Shown one piece after another: positions 38,801 to 49,058 of a stretch of 64,000 nt of DNA; the stretch's first letter is position 1, and each line of letters starts with the position of its first letter. The notes under the pieces are model-generated. The model was not told the origin of the DNA, did no database searches, and saw only the letters and a list, made by a program, of their open reading frames with translations. Made by a program: the position numbers and the translations under genes. Source of the stretch: Trichoplax sp. H2 (Eukaryota > Placozoa > Uniplacotomia > Trichoplacea); contig NOWV01000039.1 of NCBI GenBank assembly GCA_003344405.1, forward strand, positions 310,001-374,000, written 5' to 3'.

Positions 38801-39753
38801 AGCATGTCAGGTATAGACAAGGAGCTGAATAGAATTCGTCCGGCCCGTTTTATTCATCGAGATAACGTAAGCAAATAAAGGTGTAGATGATAATTGAAAT
38901 GAGATGTTCGTAATCCTCCAATAGCATCACGAATAAATAATTAATGAATTATTATGAAGGTAATCCGCGCATACGATAATCATGAAGCTCAAGGAAATCA
39001 CATATTAAAGGTATTGTAATGAAAATTGTGTTTTTGTATTGAATCTATCCTTGTACTCAAGTCTTTAATTTTTATTACTATTGTGTTGTGGAATTATAGG
39101 GTATGTCTAAAGATGCATTTGGATATGACAATCTGCAAGAAGACGCATACGTTGCTCACGCTTTCGTGGATAGAATGAATAGGAAATTAATTATGATTAC
39201 TACAAAGTGAGCTGACCCCTAATAAAGCGACAGTATATCTCGGATACAGAATACAAAGTAACACTAAGTTCTAAAATTGCTTTTTAATTGGTTTCAAATT
39301 AGGCGAATCTTGAAAGCAGAAATACTAACAGAAAATGAACTGTGGAAGTGTTCGTGGCAATGTAATTTTGATGATATGGAAGAATTGCCAACTTCGACTA
39401 AGGAAAATATCACTATTATGGTAAATATGCTATTATCATGTAATTTTTAAGAAGTATGGAATAAGTGAGCCCTTACTTTAATAGCGGCGTTTTACGATTA
39501 AATTATTATAATGTTATCTGGCCGATGGAATAGGAAAAGAAATCTGGTCTTTTTGGTGTCTCGACAGTGTCGACGAAGGTTATCGACTGTGGAACTTCAG
39601 AAATCGCTATGGTTAGAAGCTACTAATTACCATGATGTCCTAATGTATTAATTCTGGTTTATTCATAATGAAATTTTTATTAATTTATATTAGTGGCTTC
39701 TATTGAGGATAAAAACCGCTTTGGATTACTCAAAGCTGCAGTTTAGCTTTTAA
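17474..39753 (+). CDS. VPS13: Vacuolar protein sorting-associated protein 13, A/C type; very large, many exons
   Basis: Rod-shaped bridge protein that moves lipids between organelle membranes at contact sites (family knowledge). Exon 1 (17474-17573) encodes the classic N-terminus [20 protein letters not shown]. Exon 2 is 18903-18946, exon 3 begins at 19695, then 19964-20059 (VPWKNLY) and 20176-20265. HIRYEDN near 20660 and [10 protein letters not shown] near 20800 complete the chorein region. Several dozen exons of 40-400 bp follow, with short introns, all in one order on one strand. The VAB/SHR-BD-like region lies at about 31.4-35.9 kb, the ATG2-C-like segment at about 37.7-38.8 kb and the PH-like C-terminus at 38.9-39.75 kb. 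No UBA domain of the VPS13D kind was seen. Boundaries are only partly resolved; exon 3/4 and the final junction are least certain. The stop at 39751-39753 follows from the canonical final splice; TAG at 39744-39746 would be used in another frame. Confidence 0.9.
31390..35860 (+). other. VPS13 adaptor-binding (VAB / SHR-BD) segment
   Basis: Consecutive exons encode beta-rich repeats with the family's conserved patterns, including [30 protein letters not shown]-like [53 protein letters not shown] and KICWWISG, followed by [16 protein letters not shown]. In characterised family members this domain binds organelle-specific adaptors. Which adaptor is used here cannot be told. Confidence 0.75.
37680..38870 (+). 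other. VPS13 ATG2-C-like segment
   Basis: Encodes [91 protein letters not shown] and [19 protein letters not shown]. These amphipathic, glycine-rich repeats are the most conserved part of VPS13A/C proteins and associate with lipid droplets and mitochondria in studied animals (family knowledge). Confidence 0.9.
38960..39753 (+). other. VPS13 C-terminal PH-like segment
   Basis: Exons encode [10 protein letters not shown](VIRAYD), a [22 protein letters not shown] block, [51 protein letters not shown] and a final exon from 39694. The canonical splice into that exon reads [19 protein letters not shown] then stop, which fits an amphipathic terminal helix. Confidence 0.75.
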
Positions 39754-40970
39754 AATTGAAAAGCTCTGATGTCCACAAAAATGTATTGGTTTCTTACTGA
39801 AAATGAAGACAAGGTGAAAACGATGGCCTAAAATGATCTCTTCTGGTTATGATTTTAAATAGGTAATGTTGTAATCTGATGCGGCCTAGAAGTGAATTTA
39901 TTTAAGCTAGAAGTCTTGTACTGTAATAGTTATAATATTTATAAGGAAGCGGTATGGATACCGTATTACATATATTTCTAATTTTACTATACTATCACCT
40001 ATGTTGTCATTGATATATCTTTGTAAGCAATATCTACATTCGAAGTAAGGATGGAAGATGTCAAGATTAATTCTACTCAGTTCCATTTATGTTATCATGC
40101 TGTACTGTACCGTAGGATGAAATTACAGTAATTGATGTTAAAAACTGTCCGATATCAATAATACTGTACATGACCTGTTGCAGCCAATTTTTACAACACT
40201 TTGAGCGTGTTAAATAGTTTTAATCGTAAGTTGATGTGTTTTAAAATATTCGTATAGAATTATGTTGTATCCATTGAGTGTTGTTCTCTGCTAGTACTCT
40301 CTGATATTAAAGTAAAGTTTTTCATTTCTTAATTGTAAACACTCTTTGCGATTGAAAGGGTTATATATTATGTGTCTAGAGAGATATTTTCATACTTATT
40401 GTACCATTGATTTTAATATCGTAAGATATCTTGTATTTAAAACATATACTATTGTTTATGTGTTTAATTAATATTGTGTAGAAAGGGTGGACCGTACTGC
40501 AGTTAATGTTATCTAATTAATTGAAAGAAATTTTTCCTTTTTAGCTTATTTCTCATCGAAAATATTATCGGTATAATTCCTATTTTAATGTTGGGTAATT
40601 TAATAAAAAGATGACATACATGCCTCTTATTCATTATGAATAGTAGTTCGATATAGTATGCTACGTTTTCAAGTGATTCAATCTATCGGCGATGATTAAT
40701 TATGAATCCTTCGATTGAAGGCTTTTATTGTAGACGTATTTTATTAGGGGAAACCGTGGCCGAGTTTTCAGGCTAATGAATGAAGAGTGTAGCAGAAATT
40801 ATATTGAATCAGCGTTGAGCCAATATAATCATAATTTTTCATCCTGGAATATAACATATAGCTAAGACGTCCATGAAGCTTATTAGATAATTGATAAGAA
40901 AATAATCTTACAAGAAATAATACAAATTCTTCTCTGAATCGCCGTGCTTCCATTGACTTATTATCCAAAC
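39754..40970. other. Downstream of VPS13, no gene seen
   Basis: Probably holds the VPS13 3' UTR and spacer. AATAAA-like A/T-rich stretches are common, for example AATAAAAAG near 40600, but no poly(A) site can be assigned. The minus-strand 66-codon frame at 40768-40968 has no recognisable feature. Confidence 0.4.
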
Positions 40971-40974
40971 AACA

Positions 40975-41360
40975 GCACCTTGTTTTATTGGCAAGATTTG
41001 ATTTGATTAGAATTGGTTATCTCTACGCAATTCGAATTACTTCTTGCTTACTCCGATAGCGCTATTTTTGTCGGAATGCTTCAAGATTTAATTCGATTGA
41101 AAAAGATCACTTCCAGGTCATTCGATTTACTACTTCCTGCCTACGCAGCAGTGCCTTATTAATCTGAATAATTGAAGATTTGGTTCGATTAGAAATATAT
41201 TTAAAGCAGAACTCGATTTATTTCTCGCATAAACAATATTAGTTTATTCATCACATTATTTTTATTGGATTGGAAACACATTACTCATACGAAATCTCAT
41301 TTACATCCTGCCCACATAAATGCGTCTTGTTATCGAAATTGTACTGTAAAATTCGATTCG
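40975..41360. repeat. Diverged ~90-100-bp tandem repeat, about four copies
   Basis: Copies begin near 40991 (CAAGATTTGATTTGATTAGA), 41081 (CAAGATTTAATTCGATTGAA), 41171 (TGAAGATTTGGTTCGATTAG) and 41271 (TTTATTGGATTGGAA). Each is followed by a TCGAATTACTTCTTGC-like half. The copies are well diverged, so the array is old. Confidence 0.6.
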
Positions 41361-41879
41361 ACCATCAATTAATCTTCTCTGGGTTACCCTTTCTTTTAAA
41401 ATGACGATAGTATATATCGAACTGGTCCGTATTGTTTAATAGTTGTTTTAATTCATTAACACCTACGTGCAATTATACATTATAATCCTATAATAACCGT
41501 CGTGATAGCAGTATACGCGTACGTAGAAGTTTAAAATGCATTTTATATTGGTTGTTGTTGAATGCAAAAGGCTTTTGAAGAAAAAGTAAACGTAATTTAT
41601 CGCCAGACACTAATAGACCTGTACGATTTTAGAGTACCACCACGAAATAACCGCCCACTGTATCTTGTAACTCTATCTAGCTATTGAACTATGTTAGACT
41701 TTCAATTCTAAGTTATAAGTAAATATATCTCGCATATTTATAGAGTTATAATAGGCTGAAAGATACTGTCTTATTGTTATTAAATGATAGGCAATAATTA
41801 TAAAGTGATCAATTAATTATGCGATAATCTAGACGTCAAGCTGTCTACGAGTTTATATGATTATTTGGTCTCTACACGT

Positions 41880-42500
41880 AAAAATATTCTTATAAGACGT
41901 GTCGAATGGAAGAGATACCCTATTCTAACGTGACAATGATCTAAATAGCGCACATTCTATACGCAGTGTTTAGTTATCCGGCATTGTACATAAAAGTCCC
42001 GCATTCTTATAGTACACCATATACCAGGTAGAAGAGACACCCTATTCCACCCTCGCTAATACATAACATTTAAGCCTATATCTTGAAAAAATAATCATTG
42101 CCACGATGGTTTATAGAAATTGATTAAGCTTAAAGTACAAGAGGTTTAGTTATTAACAATTCTGAGAAACTACGACATTGAATCAGAAAGAATACTACTT
42201 TACGGTCTGCAAACAAAAGCAATAATTGCAAAGTAATCTAAATAGCGCACATTCTATATGTTGTATATGAACGAGACCTGATGCGAAATCGGTCTCGTTC
42301 ATATATACTGTACGCGTAACTATCCGACCTGATATATAAAATGTCCCGTATTCTTATGTTATACAAAAGTATCGACGGGTTGGAAAAGTAATCATCATTA
42401 CGATGATTTATAACGATCGATTAAGCTTGTGGCACAAAGCCTGCTTATTATTCATAATTATCAGTTGCAGAGAAATTGTATGACCAATCCATTAACATGT
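41880..42500. repeat. ~297-bp tandem repeat, two to three copies
   Basis: The block CTAAATAGCGCACATTCTAT occurs at 41941 and again at 42238, 297 bp apart. Shared flanks include GAAGAGAYACCCTATTC (near 41910 and 42030), a GTCCCGYATTCTTAT segment (near 41997 and 42346), and AATCATYRYYACGATG followed by GATTAAGCTT. The second copy contains an inserted palindrome. Confidence 0.7.
42264..42305. repeat. Perfect 15-bp inverted repeat (hairpin)
   Basis: TATATGAACGAGACC at 42264-42278 is followed by a 12-nt loop and then its exact reverse complement, GGTCTCGTTCATATA, at 42291-42305. It lies in the right-hand copy of the 297-bp repeat and has no counterpart in the left-hand copy, so it looks like an insertion. 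Confidence 0.85.
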
Positions 42501-43785
42501 TGCCGTTGGCTATAGAAACTAACCTTGCCTCTCTAGATATACGAGTAGATTAGATTCAATTTCTAATCCCCCAAAAATCACCCTCTCTGATTCATTGTTG
42601 GCCATGATATTTTAAGTAGAGTTTCCTCCTGCTGCGCTTCTATTACATTATCAAAGCTGTCTTGATGTATCTATCGTATTAGTTAGTTCGGTTAATACAC
42701 GGTAACACAGTTATCCTCTTCATACTTGCTCAATAAAGACTACTATTTTCACTCATGATTTCTCTTGTAATTGAATTGCAATTATACCAGACCCTCAATC
42801 TTCCGAAATATCACCGAAACTAAACAAAACTCTTGGATCTTCTCAGCCTAATTCTCTTAGCCTTCACAGTTATACCCATACGAAAGTATTATACCAATAA
42901 CTGACTGAAGTCCATATTTCAATCTTGATCATTTGTACTCACGCCAATCCAATCATAACATGAACATCCAGTTGTAAGGGATTTGAAAAATAGGCGACGC
43001 CATCTTCTAATAAGAGTTCACTGTGAGTTGTGCTTTGAAGTTGGGGATTTTCCGATAGCTACATCGGTGATAGTTGTATTTTATCCTTCCACCGCATAAT
43101 ATTAGTGCGCTTTATAGAACCTTGCATTATTATTTATGATTAATGAAGATACGACTAAAGAAATATTTACAGTATAGTTTGCTCTCGAAAAGAATACCAG
43201 GTTAAGCACAGTGCCGCATCTTAGTAAGGTAGTACTGTAGTTTGCAACTCAATACTGGTCGTATTCCTGAGTGAGTATATTCAAGTATTCTACTCAATAA
43301 ACAAAGTATGCAAAATTTACCGAGTATTACTGTAAATATCAAAATAATCATGGACTCACTGGGTATTCTTCTCATGGTCCACGGAATAATACTCGATCTT
43401 CGTCACTGTTGCGCTATACTGGAAATATCGTGAACATGTGTAATAAATATGCATACGGTGGATAGTTCATTCTACGTGCTTAACTATTCTTGATTATGGA
43501 CTACTCGATATACCGGTGGATCGAGTAGTCCAAGCTACAGAACTGTCTATCACAATGAATTGGGAACGAATTCTACCATAGCATGGGCTGGACGCATGGT
43601 ATTTCTTGTTCATGACCTTAGCTAATACAGTAGCATTTAGATTCGATTTTAGTAACGTTTTTCGCGATAACTAAGTAGTACAGCCCTAAATAAGCCTTAA
43701 GACTAAAATTATAATTGTATATCCACGGTGAATATTGCTGTCATAATTTAGATAGTCCAGTCGATTGCAGTTAGATATTCCTTGG
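42501..43785. other. Intergenic, no feature recognised
   Basis: No exon, RNA gene or strong repeat was identified on either strand. Confidence 0.4.
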
Positions 43786-44217
43786 TCGTTGTAAGACGAA
43801 GCTAATTTTTATGAAATACTGTGCAGTAAAGTGAAGTTTACAAGAAACTGTAGTTCTTGATCTTCAACTATCCATGCTCTTGCAGACTGTCTACCGGGGC
43901 TCATCCAATATTCAAAATAGACTGTACTCAACATCGAGGCAGCATCATCGATACCCTAATAACGAGTTCGCTTTGGCCATTTTCGGTCTTCTTTATCGTT
44001 GTAAGGCGAAGCTAATTTTATGAAATACTGTGCAGTAAAGTGAAGTTTACAAGAAACTGTAGTTCTTGATTTATAGTTAAAGATCACTTTAACTATCCAT
44101 GCTCTTACTGACTGTCTACCGGGGCTCATCCAATATTCAAAATAGACTGTACTCAACATCGAGGCAGCATCATCGACACCCTAAGAACGAGTTCGCTTTG
44201 GCCATTTTCGGTCTTCT
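43786..44217. repeat. Tandem duplication of a ~210-bp unit
   Basis: Copy 1 spans about 43786-43992 and copy 2 about 43996-44217. Both run from TCGTTGTAAGRCGAAGCTAA to GGCCATTTTCGGTCTTCT. They are almost identical apart from a short insertion near 44070-44090 in copy 2 and a few substitutions, so the duplication is recent. Confidence 0.9.
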
Positions 44218-45220
44218 ATAAGAAGTCCACCCGTCGAAGTCTTTGCTGTCAGGAACTGCTTGATCCCTATTCACCCACTCAGCCAAGCCACTATTCATCC
44301 TACTCGATCCCCTCAGTCAAAAATGACAAAAAAGAAACCGGGACTACAGTACAAGCAATCCATTGCGACTTAGCAGTGAGTAAGTAAATATGGATCGAGT
44401 AGTTCCTCTGGTTTCTTTTTTACCATCGAGAAAATCTTCTTCATCTTTGAATGAAGAAGGAGGGAAGGAAGGAAGGAAGAGAGGACTGAAACGGTAACTT
44501 AGCAATGAGTGAAACTGCGCTGATGCCTATAACTGGAGTACGCATGACATCGCCACTCCGTCCGTCTCTCCCGTTTACAGTTTAAAGTACTGTACTAGAA
44601 CTCGACTGCATTGTAGACTGTACAGTACATTGTAAACGTCATCATTTTTTTTTTTTTCTTTCAACTCTGCGATTCTTCAGTAGGCTAAAAATGGTGTGGA
44701 TGATCGTTGGACTGGTTATTTCAACTATACCATCAGCTTGCCGTGGAACAGTCTACTGTCAGCGATGCTTTGTCTTGAAGAAGCTGTCAGGTGGATTTCC
44801 CATAGTAGAGTGTCCGCTTTCAGTGATAGAATAAAGTAGAATGACCACAAAACCGACAAGACTGGACGTTGTGGCCCGACCAACAGCCACTTCACTTGCC
44901 TCCTGTACAGTGTACAGTTCACATTACACCAAACTGTCTTGCACTGTACACTGTACACTATTGTACAGCACAGTACAAAAGTTTTTATCTATGAGTATTG
45001 TATTAAAGTAACCAATGAGATAGCGTTACGCTTATTGTCTTTTAGTTTGATACTAAATCATACTAGAAAAACAAAAAAAAAATTACGCCCCTAGGGCACT
45101 CTCTCGCGCTCACTCTCCATGATCGACATTAGGCTTGCTTAGCAGCCAGCATTCACTCACCATTTCTTTTTCAGTCGATGCTAACTTGGTGTTTGCCTTG
45201 ATCGAATCCATTTCCCAGCC
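44218..45220. promoter_or_regulatory. Upstream region of the ZIP7-like gene
   Basis: Contains a GGAAGGAAGGAAGGAAGA run at about 44463-44481 and repeated TGTACAGTACA/GTACACTGTACAC dyads at 44586-44632 and 44905-44976. No exon was identified. The dyads resemble those upstream of PLAA and PPIL1. Promoter assignment is inference from position. Confidence 0.45.
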
Positions 45221-47305
45221 ATGAAAATCATGCCAGGCAATCGTTTCTTTTGGGCATGCAGTTGTATCCTACTTGGATTGATTGTTCAATGTTTCGCCCA
45301 TAGCCATGGCGACTCGACTGTCAAGCGACAAGTCAGCGGCAATGTTTGGATGGAGGCATTGCTATCGACGGCGTTGATTAGTGCTGCTCCGTTTTTGATT
45401 CTTTTTCTCATTCCTATTAGTGGTAAATCGAGTGAACAAGCACCACTGTTGAAGGTCTTGCTCAGTTTTGCTTCAGGAGGTTTACTAGGAGATGCATTTC
45501 TACACTTGATACCTCACGCTGTTTCGCCCCATCATTCCCATGATAGCGACGCCGGCCATGACCATCATCATCATCACGGTCACGATCATGCCGGACATGG
45601 TGGCCACGATCATGGACATGGTGGCCATGATCATGTCCATGCTATGCCATTATCGGTCGGATTATGGGTTTTAGCAGGGGTTTTAACCTTTTTTATCGTT
45701 GAAAAATTTGTACGCAATATTAAAGGTGGACATCATCATCATCATCAAAATGGAGCTCATGGTGGTCATGATCAAAATTCAGCCAGTAACACTTCTCAAA
45801 GTACCCAAAAGGAAAATAGCACGTTAAGAAAACGAAAAACCAATCAAGATGATGCAAAGGATGCAAGCAAATCAAAATCAGGTCATTTTTTTCTTCAAGC
45901 ATAAACATACTTATTCTCATCCAGTCAACTATCCCCTCATCAATCAACTCAGTATACAAATAATCTCCACTCGTCTTGTCTGTTACGCCATTGGCTTTTC
46001 TATTTAGCGTCATTTTCAAAGTTGAGATATTCTACAGCACATTACTGTAAAGGCAGTCACAACGCTCTGTGATCAATGGATTAGTCTATCAGAACCACCT
46101 TTTACGCCACTAACTACACGTAGAAAAAAATCGTTTTCCTTTTTAACTGGAGCGTTGACTACTGATAAAATGGACATTGATATTGAGTCGACACAAAAAT
46201 TCATTAGGAGACCTTACTACAGTACCATGCTCCAGTTTTGTATGTAGGTTTCACTCCCGTTAAAGGTTTAAACTATCCCAAATAGAATCGAAATCAACGG
46301 TATGCACTGGCCATTGATTACTGTACTGTGTACATCATCAATAGATTATCGGATAAAAAAGAGCTTTACTGTATGCTATGATGAGAAAATTCTCATCACT
46401 TTCTATATGCAATAACCTACGATGGTAATCGTTTAGAAATATGCTGTAATAGATGCATTCAAAGACACTTCGTGCGATTTTCAGCCTTGTAGTCTCAGTT
46501 ATTCGAATAAATCACTACTGTTGCTTTTTGTAATCTTGAATCGTGCCCATCTCATTCATAATGTATTAGCCTTATGTTCTACTAAAATTGACCATGGTAT
46601 ACGCGTATTTCGATTTCAGTAAATTATTAATTCTTTCTTTTCTTTGCTGTCTATAGAATCGTCTAGTGATGAAAGCAGTAACGATAGTGACGAGGGCATG
46701 AAAGTATCTGGTTTCCTCAATTTGGCCGCAGATTTCACTCATAACTTTACCGATGGCTTAGCTATTGGTGCATCCTACTTAGCTGGCCAAAAGATTGGCA
46801 TCATTACAACCATAACTATTTTATTTCATGAAGTGCCACATGAAATTGGCGATTTTGCTATTTTAGTTCAATCTGGTTGTTCCAAAAGGAAGGTTAGCAA
46901 ATTTTAAATACATTTTTCATGTTGATTGATAATTGTGTGGCAGTCTTACAATAACATCAATTATGAATGACTGGATTGCATCATGCAAGTAGATGCAATC
47001 CTATCTGCACTATTTTCTTACAGTCGATATTCCATTTATGATACCATTATTAGGCAATGTTTTTACAACTATCGACAGCAACTGGTGCTATGGCTGGTAC
47101 TGTGGTAGGCTTATTGGCCGATGTCGTTGGAAATGCTGCAACCACTTGGATATTACCCTTTACCGCTGGTGGCTTTATCTACATTGCAACTGTAACAGTC
47201 ATTCCAGAATTATTAGATGATTGTAAACCATGGCAAACTTTTAAAGAAGTGATAGCGCTATTGATTGGTATTGCTTTCATGATCGTCATTGCCCTATACG
47301 AGTAA
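45221..47305 (+). CDS. SLC39A7: ZIP7-like zinc transporter (SLC39 family, LZT subfamily), 3 exons
   Basis: Releases zinc from the ER/Golgi lumen into the cytosol (family knowledge). Exons 45221-45881, 46657-46892 and 47054-47305 join in frame to give 382 residues, shorter than the human protein because the His-rich loops are smaller. A signal peptide (1-25) is followed by eight membrane spans. A His/Gly/Asp-rich loop lies at about 97-142 between spans 2 and 3, and a second His run ([10 protein letters not shown]) after span 3. Span 4 carries [12 protein letters not shown] and span 5 [11 protein letters not shown], the metal-binding motifs; the LZT signature is intact. The cytoplasmic loop has an acidic Ser tract ([13 protein letters not shown]) resembling CK2 sites; CK2 activates human ZIP7. 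The donor of exon 1 (G|GTCATT) is weak, but the frame and the conserved continuation support it. Confidence 0.94.
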
Positions 47306-47825
47306 TTTATTATTATCAATTCCCATCATAAGTAGAGTTGATATCTAAAATCGTTTTCAGGGACTATTTTATTTCTTGAATTGAGAAAGTTTGCCCCCGC
47401 TATGGGCGTATAATAATTATTATTACTATTGGTAAATATTAAGAGAATCGAACAGTGGCATCGCCTCCTTCTGATGATAAGATTCCATTTAACATGTCCT
47501 ACTTGCGCATCTATAGATAGTCATTAAATGTTGTTTTAACTTTCCTACATTATATGGCCGTAATCAACTACATACTGTCTGTATGCCTGCATTAAGATGC
47601 AGAGATGTGATCACAATTATTCAACATGGCAACTACCAATATCGAGCAAGTTTAGACAAAAGAAGGCGAAAAAAGCCATTTTTTAATCTGGTTTATTTAG
47701 TAAACATCATGACTTCTTACAACAAAGATTTGTGTTTAGAAAGAACAATCAACGAACTTAAATCTTTGTACTAGTTCAATTATTAGGCGCACCTGTGTCT
47801 TTAGTCCGCGTAATAATAATGCAAT
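47306..47825. other. 3' flank of the ZIP7-like gene
   Basis: Likely holds the 3' UTR. A plus-strand 63-codon frame at 47583-47774 contains an IIQH-type segment that resembles a translation of 47825-47870 and may be a decayed duplicate. No domain is recognised. Confidence 0.3.
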
Positions 47826-48065
47826 TATTCAGCATGCTGTCGAGACGGGGATACGCGTAGCTTTACATTGAACAAGGCCGAAATTGTTGAAAGCATACGT
47901 AATACCTCTATTGCAATAGATGGTTATGATAATGGTCAACGATTCAGAGTTTCCGCTGAACGAACATTGATTAAAAATATTACTAATTGGATAGAATCAG
48001 TCGAAATCGCAAGATCTTCTAACTCTAGCAATGATTTGTATTGGATGCAAGTAAAATTAAAGTGA
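47826..48065 (+). other. Possible exon or decayed gene fragment, unrecognised
   Basis: A frame open from about 47826 to the stop at 48063-48065 reads through GQRFRVSAERT and NITNWIESVEIARSS, which looks protein-like in composition. It follows possible acceptors (TTTAG near 47803, CGTAG near 47854). No upstream exon or family match was found, so it may be a terminal exon, a pseudogene piece or chance. Confidence 0.2.
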
Positions 48066-49058
48066 AAATTTTCCATTCAATAGTTCTTGTGACATATCAA
48101 TGTGAATATACTAGGTGTTAATAACTATCACTGTGAAGGAAAATATTAATGAAAGTTGCCAAAGACACAACTATTGTGCAAATATATATGTTCCAAAACA
48201 AGCATGATAGGTAATTTTCACCTTGTAGGATTTTTTATTTTATTTTCGACTCTCAGATGATACTCCATTTTTCCTGATCCAATGAAATAAAGTTTAAATT
48301 GAAAACTCAATTAATTGACTGTCAATTCTGAACAGTTGCACGAAGGTAAACAAACAATAAATCATACGGCTTTTTTTGCGTGAATATTATCACGCCTAGG
48401 ATAAAGAGTTAATAAATTCATTTACACCGCATAAATCTGAATTCCGTTTGGTTACTAATCATTATACTGTACGTCTTTAAGACTCATTTAGCCATTCTAG
48501 GGTATTTAATTATACTGTATCATTATGACAATCACTAACGCCAATAGAGGCGCGGTGATTAGAATTCTTATACTACATCGATATTGGTACAGTGTGATAT
48601 AAATATATATGCAGAATTGCAATCGCTGTCTATTTCTTTATGTCTTCTTCTCGTTTACACTGATAATTATTCTTATACAAGGTACATTTTTTCAAAAAAT
48701 TCAATCGGCGCCTTCTTACAATAGTATTGTCGGTACATACATATACGTATTCCAAAAATGAGAAGTAATAAAGTCGCAAACACGTAATTAATATCAATAT
48801 GCTGGAATACCGCAAACTCAGCGTCAAATTATTTGATAAACATGCACCACTAGAGACTATATAGTTATAGGCAGCATCGAGACTATTCACCATATGAAGT
48901 AGGGTCCTCTACAGCATTGCCTTCTCTCGCATCAATAAAATCCCACAATCTAAAGGTATCACAAATATTAAAAGTCATAATCTATTAATGAAAAAGTATA
49001 TGATTTATTCATTACATAGCAGCAATTGACTACATAAACATATAGCGTCATATTTTAT
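48066..49058. other. Convergent intergenic region between ZIP7-like and makorin genes
   Basis: No gene is recognised. The minus-strand 87-codon frame at 48630-48893 has one hydrophobic stretch and a basic tail but no homology I can see; it may be part of the makorin 3' UTR or spacer. Confidence 0.35.

Noticed and set aside
39694-39746. Alternative VPS13 ending in another frame of the last exon (ending AAV then TAG)
   Set aside because: It would need a phase-1 junction, while the preceding exon ends in phase 0 at a good GT donor; kept only as an alternative.
42264-42305. Intrinsic transcription terminator
   Set aside because: There is no U-tract after the stem, and the eukaryotic context makes a bacterial-type terminator inapplicable; treated as an inserted palindrome instead.
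45720-46019. 99-codon minus-strand frame with an Asp/His-rich end
   Set aside because: It is the antisense of the His-rich loop of the ZIP7-like gene.
48630-48893. Possible small membrane protein on the minus strand
   Set aside because: One hydrophobic stretch only, no homology and no start context; more likely spacer or 3' UTR.
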